Positions 58,477 through 64,000 of a DNA stretch of 64,000 nucleotides are shown here, piece after piece (position 1 is the first letter of the stretch; the number at the start of each line of letters is the position of its first letter). The translations under genes and the position numbers were made by a program. Origin of the DNA: DATGFB01 sp032160545 (GTDB lineage Bacteria; Actinomycetota; Actinomycetes; Mycobacteriales; Jatrophihabitantaceae); contig JAVHVN010000010.1 of assembly GCA_032160545.1 (NCBI GenBank), positions 14,565 through 78,564 on the forward strand. Reading direction: 5' to 3'. The notes under the pieces are model-generated. The model did not search any database. It had not been told where the DNA came from and worked only from the letters and a program-made list of their open reading frames with translations.

Positions 58477-59625
58477 ATGCGTGCAGCCCGCCCGGCCTGG
58501 AGCGACGACGACATCGAAGCGTTCCGCGACCTCGCCGCCACCTTCTTCGAAAAGCAGTGCGCGCCCCACGAGGAGCGCTGGTGCGAGCAGCAGCATGTCG
58601 ATCGCGAGATCTGGCGCAAGGCCGGTGAACTCGGCCTGCTGTGCCCGTCCATCCCGGAGGAATTCGGCGGCGGCGGCGGGACGTTCGCGCACGAGGCCGT
58701 CATGGCCGAGGAACAGGTCCGCCGGATGGCGCCGAGCCTCGGCACGACGGTGCACAGCACCATCGTCGCGCACTACGTGAACTCCTACGGTACGGACGAA
58801 CAGAAGCGGCGCTGGCTGCCGAGGCTCGCCAGCGGCGAGCTCGTCGGCGCCATTGCGATGACCGAGCCGGGCACCGGCTCCGACCTGCAGAGCATCACGA
58901 CCAAGGCGATCCGCATCGGCGACGAGTACGTGATCGACGGCTCGAAGACGTTCATCAGCAACGGGCTGCTGGCCGAGCTCGTGATCGTCGCTGCGAAGAC
59001 CGACCCGGACGATGCCGCCGGCGGCATCTCGCTCGTGGTCGTCGAGACCGAGGGTGCGAAGGGCTTCTCGCGCGGGCGCGTCCTGAAGAAGGTCGGGCAG
59101 CACGGCCAGGACACCGCGGAGCTGTTCTTCGACGGCGTGCGGGTACCGGCCGGCAACCTCATCGGCGGCGTCGAGGGACAGGGCTTCGTCCAGTTGATGC
59201 AGCAGCTGCCGCAGGAACGGCTCATCATCGCGGTCGTGGCGGTGGCAGCCATCGAGGCGACCGTCGCCGAGACGCTGCGCTACACGAAGCAGCGGCAGGC
59301 GTTCGGCCGTCCGATCTACCAGTTCCAGAACACCAAGTTCACGCTCGCCGAGGCCGCGACGACATCGAGGATCGCCCGGGTGTTCATCGACGACTGCATC
59401 GCCAAGCACCTCGCCGGCGAACTCGACATCCCCACCGCGTCGATGGCGAAGTACTGGCTCACCGAGCAGCAGTTCCGGGTCGCCGACGAATGCCTGCAGC
59501 TGTTCGGCGGTTACGGCTACATGGCCGAGTACCCGATCTCGAAGCTCTTCGCGGACTCGCGCATCCAGCTGATCTACGGCGGGACGAACGAGATCATGAA
59601 GGAGATCATCAGCCGGTTCCTGTGA
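58477..59625 (+). CDS. Acyl-CoA dehydrogenase
   Basis: FAD enzyme (382 aa) that desaturates an acyl-CoA and passes electrons to ETF (encoded at the left end). The three-domain layout is clear: helical N-terminus, beta domain with AMTEPGTGSDLQSITT and DGSKTFISNG, and C-terminal helices with YTKQRQAFGRPIYQFQ and QLFGGYGYMAEYPISK. The usual glutamate base is in QLIYGGTNEIMKEII. Substrate chain unknown. A GAGAGGA ribosome site precedes the ATG. Upstream TACCGT (58429-58434) may be a -10 box. Confidence 0.93.
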   Translation: MRAARPAWSDDDIEAFRDLAATFFEKQCAPHEERWCEQQHVDREIWRKAGELGLLCPSIPEEFGGGGGTFAHEAVMAEEQVRRMAPSLGTTVHSTIVAHYVNSYGTDEQKRRWLPRLASGELVGAIAMTEPGTGSDLQSITTKAIRIGDEYVIDGSKTFISNGLLAELVIVAAKTDPDDAAGGISLVVVETEGAKGFSRGRVLKKVGQHGQDTAELFFDGVRVPAGNLIGGVEGQGFVQLMQQLPQERLIIAVVAVAAIEATVAETLRYTKQRQAFGRPIYQFQNTKFTLAEAATTSRIARVFIDDCIAKHLAGELDIPTASMAKYWLTEQQFRVADECLQLFGGYGYMAEYPISKLFADSRIQLIYGGTNEIMKEIISRFL

Positions 59626-59703
59626 TCGCCACGGGATCTGCACAACTGCGAGACAACCGCGACCTACGGTCGCCGTGAGGGGAGCCGGCAGACAGGATCA
59701 CGA

Positions 59704-60630
59704 GTGCATCCGACCGACACCGTTGCGACCGTTGCGAAGGGCACGCCCGGCCCGAGCCCGAGGTACGAGCCGATCAGCGCGCCGGATCGAGCCAGCTTCG
59801 AGCGCGACGGGTTCGTGCTCGTGCGCGGCGCGCTCGACGCCGATGCGAGGCAGCGGGTGTGCGCTGCGGTCGACCGCGTGTACGCCGAGGAGCGTGCGGC
59901 CGGGCGGCTGCGTCCCGGCGGTGCCCTGCACCTCATGGGCATGCTGCACCGCGACCGCGCCCTGCTGGACCTGGTCGACCACCCGGCGACGTTCCGCTAC
60001 GTGTGGAGCCTGCTCGGCTGGAACGTCTACACCCACCACAACCACGTCGACGTCAATCCGGGGGAACCGGCCCCGGGCCGGGCGCCGTGGAACTGGCACC
60101 AGGACGGGTACCGGCAGAACTCGGACATCGACGCGGGCGTCCGCCCGATGCTCTCGCTGAAGGTCGGTTTCGTGCTGTCGGACCTGTCCGTGCCGGGGCG
60201 CGGGGCGACGCGGATCATCCCGGGCAGTCATGTCGCCAACACGCTGGCCGGGCGACCCGCCCGTGCCGAGGACCCGTACGCCGAGCCGTCCGGCGCGCGA
60301 GAGATCATCGCGCGCCCGGGGGACGCGTTCGTGTTCGATCGGCGGCTGTGGCACTCGCGATCGGTCAATCGCTGCGACGTGATCCGGAAGATGGTCTTCA
60401 TCGGCTATACGCATCGCTGGATCAGGCCGCTCGACGAGGTCGACTACCGCAGCGCGATGCCCGGCTTCGAATCGCTCAGCCCGCTGCGCCGCCAGTTGCT
60501 CGGCGACGGCTCGGACCACGCAAACTTCTGGGGCGTCGACACCGGAGGCTGGATCGACCAGTCGATCCCCTTGCGGGCCGAGCTGGCCGAGCGGGGCCGG
60601 CTCGACGGCAGCCGTCCCTACCTGCGTTGA
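59704..60630 (+). CDS. Phytanoyl-CoA dioxygenase (PhyH) family oxygenase
   Basis: 308-aa Fe(II)/2-oxoglutarate-dependent oxygenase. The iron ligands are WHQDGYR (His132, Asp134) and the distal histidine in LWHSRSVNR (His217), with Arg223 in place to hold 2-oxoglutarate. FERDGFVLVRGALDADA is the N-terminal family segment. Substrate unknown; lipid, antibiotic or amino-acid hydroxylation are all possible. GTG start, no strong ribosome site. It lies between an acyl-CoA dehydrogenase and an aldehyde dehydrogenase, which suggests oxidation of an aliphatic or steroid-like compound, as inference. Confidence 0.88.
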   Translation: MHPTDTVATVAKGTPGPSPRYEPISAPDRASFERDGFVLVRGALDADARQRVCAAVDRVYAEERAAGRLRPGGALHLMGMLHRDRALLDLVDHPATFRYVWSLLGWNVYTHHNHVDVNPGEPAPGRAPWNWHQDGYRQNSDIDAGVRPMLSLKVGFVLSDLSVPGRGATRIIPGSHVANTLAGRPARAEDPYAEPSGAREIIARPGDAFVFDRRLWHSRSVNRCDVIRKMVFIGYTHRWIRPLDEVDYRSAMPGFESLSPLRRQLLGDGSDHANFWGVDTGGWIDQSIPLRAELAERGRLDGSRPYLR

Positions 60631-60675
60631 CGCCCGCCGTCACCCGGCGAAGGGTTGGCTGACGCCCTGGAAAAC

Positions 60676-60689
60676 TGTAACTTGTTCTC
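60676..60689. promoter_or_regulatory. Candidate TetR/KstR-like operator upstream of the aldehyde dehydrogenase
   Basis: TGTAACTTGTTCTC has the core AAC-N2-GTT of the TNNAACNNGTTNNA-type sites bound by KstR and related lipid regulators, with one end mismatch. It is 48 bp before the start codon in an AT-richer patch. Confidence 0.4.
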
Positions 60690-60736
60690 ATTCCGCCGCC
60701 AGCGCGGAGCGCACGGACAGCCAGGGACGGTGGACC

Positions 60737-62248
60737 TTGACCGCTCAGCTCACCCCCGAAGCGAAGGTCGAGCGGACGACGTTCGAGCTCCGGAATCCGG
60801 CGAACGGGGAGGTCGTCGGCAACTATCCGGTGCACACCGGCGTGGACATCGCCGAGATGCTCGCCCAGGCCCGGGTCGCTCAACTCTGGTGGGAGGGCCT
60901 CGGCTTCGCCGGCCGCCGCAAGCGCATGCTGCGGTGGACGTCCTACCTCGCCAAGCGCGTCGACGAGATCTGCGAGCTCTGCAATCGCGAGACTGCCAAG
61001 CCCAAGGGCGACGGCCTGTTCGAGCTGCTCGCGGGCCTCGAGGAACTCAAGTGGGCAGCCAACAACGCCCAGCGCGTCCTGAAGGAGCGCAAGGTCAAGC
61101 CCGGCCTGGCGATGCTGAACTTCGACGCCCGGGTCGAGTACCTGCCGCTCGGGGTCGTCGGCATCATCACTCCGTGGAACGCGCCGCTGTACACGGTGTT
61201 CTGTGGTCTCGCGGATGCGCTCGGCGCTGGCAACGCCGCGATCGTCAAGCCGAGCGAGTTCGCCGCGGCGACCGGTGTGTACGCGGTCGAGTCGTTCCAC
61301 AGGGCCAACCCGGACGCGCCGCAAGGACTCGTCTCGTGGATCACCGGCTTCGGCGAGACCGGCTCGGCGCTGTGCCGCTCCGGCGTGAACAAGCTCGCCT
61401 TCACTGGATCGGTCCCCACCGGCAGGCGTGTCATGCAGGCGTGCGCCGACAACCTCACGCCCGTGCTGCTGGAGCTCGGCGGCAAGGACGCGACGATCGT
61501 GGCCTCGGACGCCGACCTGGACGCGGCAGCCAAGGCGATCGTATGGGGCGGCATGTGGAACGCCGGACAGGCCTGCGTCGGCGTCGAGCGGGTCTACGTC
61601 ACCCAGGCGGTGCGCGCCGAGTTCCTCGCGAAGGTGAAAGCCAACGCCGAGCAGGTGACGGTAGGGCAGGGCGAACTCGACAGCTACGGTCCGATGACCC
61701 TGCCCTCGCAGATCGAGATCATCCGCCGCCATGTGAGCGACGCCCTCGACCGTGGTGCCACCGCGCTCGTGGGCGGCGCCGACTCGATCCAGCCGCCCTA
61801 CGTCCACCCCATCGTTCTCGTGGACGTGCCCGAGGAGTCTTCGGCGGTCCAGGAGGAGACGTTCGGTCCGGTCGTGGTCATCAACACGGTGCGTGACGAG
61901 GACGAGGCGATCGAGCGCGCGAACGCGACGCAGTTCGGGCTCGGGTCGTCGGTGTTCTCGGCGAACAAGGGACGCTCGATCGCGGCGCGGCTACGGGCCG
62001 GAGGCACGACGATCAACTCCGTGCTGACGTTCGTCGGCATCCCGTCCCTGCCGTTCGGTGGGGTGGGGGACAGCGGCTTCGGGCGGTTCCACGGCGACGA
62101 CGGGTTGCGCGAGTTCGCGCGGGCCAAGTCGACGACGCGCAAGAAGTTCGCCATGGGAAGGGACCTGCAGTCCTTCCCGCGCGAGCCGGACGCGTACAAG
62201 ATCGTCAGCAGGGTGCTGCGGCTCAAGTTCTCGCGCCGGCTGAGGTAG
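60737..62248 (+). CDS. Aldehyde dehydrogenase (NAD(P)-dependent)
   Basis: 503 aa. The catalytic glutamate is in LLELGGKDATIV and the nucleophile cysteine in NAGQACVGVERVYV. GIITPWNAPLYTVF, FTGSVPTGRRVM and QEETFGPVVVI are family blocks. The last 40 residues are basic (STTRKKFAMGRDL ... LRLKFSRRLR), possibly membrane-associating, as in fatty-aldehyde types. The start is TTG 60737, with AGGGAC (60723-60728) 8 nt upstream; rare but the only start giving the normal N-terminus in frame. It probably acts with the two preceding oxidoreductases. Confidence 0.93.
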   Translation: MTAQLTPEAKVERTTFELRNPANGEVVGNYPVHTGVDIAEMLAQARVAQLWWEGLGFAGRRKRMLRWTSYLAKRVDEICELCNRETAKPKGDGLFELLAGLEELKWAANNAQRVLKERKVKPGLAMLNFDARVEYLPLGVVGIITPWNAPLYTVFCGLADALGAGNAAIVKPSEFAAATGVYAVESFHRANPDAPQGLVSWITGFGETGSALCRSGVNKLAFTGSVPTGRRVMQACADNLTPVLLELGGKDATIVASDADLDAAAKAIVWGGMWNAGQACVGVERVYVTQAVRAEFLAKVKANAEQVTVGQGELDSYGPMTLPSQIEIIRRHVSDALDRGATALVGGADSIQPPYVHPIVLVDVPEESSAVQEETFGPVVVINTVRDEDEAIERANATQFGLGSSVFSANKGRSIAARLRAGGTTINSVLTFVGIPSLPFGGVGDSGFGRFHGDDGLREFARAKSTTRKKFAMGRDLQSFPREPDAYKIVSRVLRLKFSRRLR

Positions 62249-62370
62249 CCGCCGGGGTCAAGCAGACTCGGCTTCGCTCGTACGGATCACGGAACTCCGG
62301 TATGTGGGCGAGATCGTCCAGAGCGTTGCTGGAGCCGATGCCGGGGCTCGTCGGGCCGAGTGAGCGGGTT

Positions 62371-62400
62371 TTGGAGCGGCGTCGAGCGGTCCGGTAGAGT
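62371..62400 (+). promoter_or_regulatory. Promoter of the tRNA-Gln/tRNA-Glu pair
   Basis: -35 TTGGAG (62371-62376), 18-bp spacer, -10 TAGAGT (62395-62400), about 40 bp before the first tRNA. The rest of the gap after the aldehyde dehydrogenase (62249-62370) shows nothing else. Confidence 0.65.
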
Positions 62401-62440
62401 CTGACGACGGCGCGGGCGCACTCGCTGCGGGCGTGGCCGA

Positions 62441-62512
62441 TGGGGTATGGGGTAATTGGCAGCCCAACTGATTCTGGTTCAGTTAGTCTAGGTTCGAGTC
62501 CTGGTACCCCAG
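62441..62512 (+). tRNA. tRNA-Gln (anticodon CTG)
   Basis: Acceptor arms TGGGGTA (62441-62447) and TACCCCA (62505-62511) pair fully, with G as discriminator. The anticodon stem ACTGA/TCAGT closes the loop TTCTGGT, giving anticodon CTG. The T arm has GGTTCGAGTCC. CCA is not encoded. It would be charged through GltX and GatCAB. Confidence 0.95.
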
Positions 62513-62533
62513 CGCAGGACAGGAAGTTTCTGG

Positions 62534-62606
62534 GGCCCCGTCGTCTAGTGGCCCAGGACGCCGCCCTCTCAAGGCGGTAGCGCCGGTTCGAATCCGGTCG
62601 GGGCTA
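62534..62606 (+). tRNA. tRNA-Glu (anticodon CTC)
   Basis: Acceptor arms GGCCCCG (62534-62540) and CGGGGCT (62599-62605) pair, with a G-U at the first position; discriminator A. The anticodon stem CCGCC/GGCGG holds the loop CTCTCAA, anticodon CTC. The T arm is CCGGTTCGAATCCGG. CCA is not encoded. 21 bp after tRNA-Gln. Confidence 0.95.
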
Positions 62607-62612
62607 CATGCT

Positions 62613-62637
62613 GGAGCCCCCGGTTTCCGGGGGCTCC
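62613..62637 (+). terminator. Terminator after the tRNA pair
   Basis: GGAGCCCCCGG (62613-62623)-TTT-CCGGGGGCTCC (62627-62637), a perfect 11-bp stem 6 bp after tRNA-Glu. Confidence 0.85.
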
Positions 62638-62963
62638 ATTGCAGTTTGCTGGCTCGGGAGGCGCCACGCTAAGCGATCTGGCAACAGAATGGCAACAGCA
62701 AGTATGAGCGGCGCCCTGGGCAACGCCAGTCAGACAGACGGCCACCTGCATGGGCGCCCAGCAGTCCAGGAAGCCAGGCCTCCCTGCTACGGCGTGATCT
62801 CGCTGCAGGGTCGGGACGCATAGCGCCGATTCGGCGCGCCGTGGCGAGCACGTCGGCGATAGCCGAATAGCATTGATATGCGCGCATGCTGGCTCGCGCC
62901 GGCTGGCGTGAGGGCGTATCGATCTAGGTTGGGACGCCACGACAAGACGTTGCTGCGCCCCGC
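62638..62963. other. Gene-free stretch after the tRNAs, possible island junction
   Basis: No frame resembles a known protein. TGGCAACAGAATGGCAACAG (near 62680-62700) contains a GGCAACA direct repeat of the kind often left by the 3' end of tyrosine-integrase genes, and the next two genes look accessory. No integrase frame or second copy of a tRNA end is visible, so an attachment site is only suspected. Confidence 0.35.
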
Positions 62964-63440
62964 TCATTTTCCCAGCGGGTCTGCAAACTGCCGCGTCAGG
63001 CTGTCGGGATCGTCGAGTGCCTTGTCAACGTTGGATCGGAGCTCGGTCCGCAGGTCCGGGAACTCCGCCACCTCATAGGCGGGGCTCTCGGAGTACTCGA
63101 TCACGGTCTTGACCGCCGCCTCCCACCACCTCAGCGTGCCCCGTTCGCCACGCTGTGCCTGGCGGTCTCGCAGCAGGCCGTCCCACACCCGCAGCTCCCA
63201 GGCGTTGCGGGCATCGTCTATGGCGAGGTCGGCCGAGAGGAGCTCGCGCAGCTGCTCGGCCAAGCGCTCGGCACGCGGGGAGTCCCGCTCGTAGGTGTCG
63301 ATGGCGAAGTCCAGCCAAACGAACTGCCGCTTCCGCATCAGTTCGGCGGGCAGCGAACTCACAGACTCGTTCTGAAGCTCCTCGACCACGCCCTGCAACT
63401 CACGCACCAGCTGCTCGACCTGATTGACGTCGAAGCTCAC
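62964..63440 (-). CDS. Hypothetical protein, translationally coupled to the AlbA_2-like gene
   Basis: 158 aa, family not recognised. Mostly helical and acidic (VEQLVRELQGVVEELQNESV, then AERLAEQLRELLSADLAIDD), with a WDGLLRD and WWEAAVKTVIEYSES middle part. No signal peptide, membrane helix or catalytic motif. The GTG start overlaps the stop of the upstream gene (GTGA), so the two are made together and may form a pair. Confidence 0.6.
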   Translation of the reverse strand: MSFDVNQVEQLVRELQGVVEELQNESVSSLPAELMRKRQFVWLDFAIDTYERDSPRAERLAEQLRELLSADLAIDDARNAWELRVWDGLLRDRQAQRGERGTLRWWEAAVKTVIEYSESPAYEVAEFPDLRTELRSNVDKALDDPDSLTRQFADPLGK

Positions 63441-64000
63441 GGTGTTGGCGGCTTCCTCGGCCGACTCGCGGCGGTAGCCGCGTACCCCGCTGTCTCGGTC
63501 AGTTCGGTGAGCGGCTGGGCGATGGTCGTTTCGATCGCGTCCGCGATGGACTCGACCTGCGAGCCGATGCCGCCGACCGCTTCGTGCAGCGCCTCGGACA
63601 CTTGTTGGAACCGGGCGGCGAAGCTACCGGCCTCCCGCTTGAGGTAGATCTGGAGCAACTCTTCGTCCGTAAGTGCTCGGGTCGAGCGTCCGTTGCGCGT
63701 CTGGCGCCGGCCTTCGTCATCGAAGTGCGGTGCCATTGTGGGCCGGACCTCCATCCGCAGGAACGGCGTCGTCTCGGCCACTCCCTCCTCGATGATGAAG
63801 ACGTCGACCGGTATGGGCCGTGTCCGGCTCGCGAGGTCCTGGATGCGCGCTACGGCCCTGTCGAGCCCTTTGGGCAGGCCGCACGGCTCGCCACGGACCA
63901 GGCCGGTCGCATGGTCTTCCACCTCTTGGACGCCCACGAGGAGATGGGCAACGGCCCGGCTCTCGTCCGAGGCGACCCAGTTCGCGAGCGCTGCGAGCAC
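63437..64000 (-). CDS. Schlafen/AlbA_2-type putative DNA-binding protein, 5' end beyond the window
   Basis: At least 187 aa; the start lies outside the right edge. LAALANWVASDESRAVAHLL with VGVQEVED resembles the nucleotide-site core of AlbA_2 (Schlafen-like) domains, and PTMAPHFDDEGRRQTRNGRS then TRALTDEELLQIYLKREA looks like their C-terminal part. The last 65 residues are a helical tail that may coil. Such proteins occur in islands and some defence loci, but no such function can be claimed here. Moderate confidence in the family, since the N-terminus is missing. Confidence 0.5.
   Translation of the reverse strand: MLAALANWVASDESRAVAHLLVGVQEVEDHATGLVRGEPCGLPKGLDRAVARIQDLASRTRPIPVDVFIIEEGVAETTPFLRMEVRPTMAPHFDDEGRRQTRNGRSTRALTDEELLQIYLKREAGSFAARFQQVSEALHEAVGGIGSQVESIADAIETTIAQPLTELTETAGYAATAASRPRKPPTP

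Noticed and set aside
62608..62823. 71-codon plus-strand frame after tRNA-Glu
   Set aside because: It begins in the terminator stem; no ribosome site or homology.
62569..62967. 132-codon minus-strand frame across tRNA-Glu
   Set aside because: It runs antisense through a tRNA and its terminator and has no family resemblance.
1..64000. CRISPR array, prophage or insertion sequence
   Set aside because: No spaced direct-repeat array, no transposase or phage structural gene, and no terminal inverted repeats with target duplication were seen.

Overview
High-GC actinobacterial chromosome (Actinomycetes; the order cannot be fixed from sequence alone). Evidence: very high GC, frequent GTG starts, many start codons placed 6-9 nt behind a TANNNT-like -10 box with no ribosome site (leaderless genes), and a conserved gene order. 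From memory, the order etfBA - cysteine desulfurase - mnmA - MetE-like - ligA - ACT protein - gatC - gatA - gatB ... PH protein - ilvB - ilvN - ilvC ... leuB - FAH hydrolase - gltX follows the M. tuberculosis Rv3029c-Rv2992c block. Here a large cobalamin locus and several secreted-protein genes lie inside that block. There is no CRISPR array, IS element or prophage.

Layout. 0.1-13.1 kb: electron-transfer flavoprotein, an MFS exporter, tRNA sulfur modification (IscS-like and MnmA), DNA ligase, and the GatCAB amidotransferase. 13.4-16.1 kb: a secreted sedolisin-like protein that appears catalytically dead, and a YihY membrane protein. 16.2-38.8 kb: almost the whole B12 pathway from precorrin-2 to cobalamin (cobD, Q, N, G, H, IJ, K, cbiD, M, L, chlID, O, B, C, bluB-cobT, U, S). 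CobA is absent and CbiD stands in for CobF. The operon chlID to cobS is preceded by a cobalamin riboswitch. 38.8-55 kb: branched-chain amino-acid synthesis (ilvD, ilvB, ilvN, ilvC, leuB, cimA), with leader-peptide attenuators before ilvB and cimA, interspersed with a racemase, an ArsR/MFS pair, a CAP protein behind a possible c-di-AMP riboswitch, and a secreted RCC1-like protein. 55-62.2 kb: FAH hydrolase, gltX, a coiled-coil protein, acyl-CoA dehydrogenase, a PhyH-type oxygenase and aldehyde dehydrogenase. 62.4-64 kb: tRNA-Gln and tRNA-Glu, a terminator, a gene-free stretch and two accessory genes, one running off the right edge.

How it works together. IscS-like and MnmA share sulfur transfer to tRNA. 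GatCAB, gltX and tRNA-Gln belong to the indirect Gln-tRNA route. CimA supplies 2-ketobutyrate through citramalate, with LeuB able to serve that route, and IlvBN, IlvC and IlvD complete Ile and Val. The Ile-rich cimA leader and the Leu/Val/Ile leader of ilvB would tie expression to the end products. CobN with ChlID forms the cobalt chelatase; BluB-CobT makes and activates the lower ligand.

Most notable signals: (i) two 50-51 bp nested palindromes, one between convergent genes and one in frame inside chlID, whose arms differ by compensatory changes; (ii) a uniform leaderless-promoter grammar at about 16 genes, with start codons of divergent genes as little as 29 bp apart; (iii) the cimA isoleucine attenuator; (iv) a textbook divergent ArsR operator; (v) a pseudo-sedolisin; (vi) tandem duplication of the gatC tail creating two 8-codon mini-ORFs.
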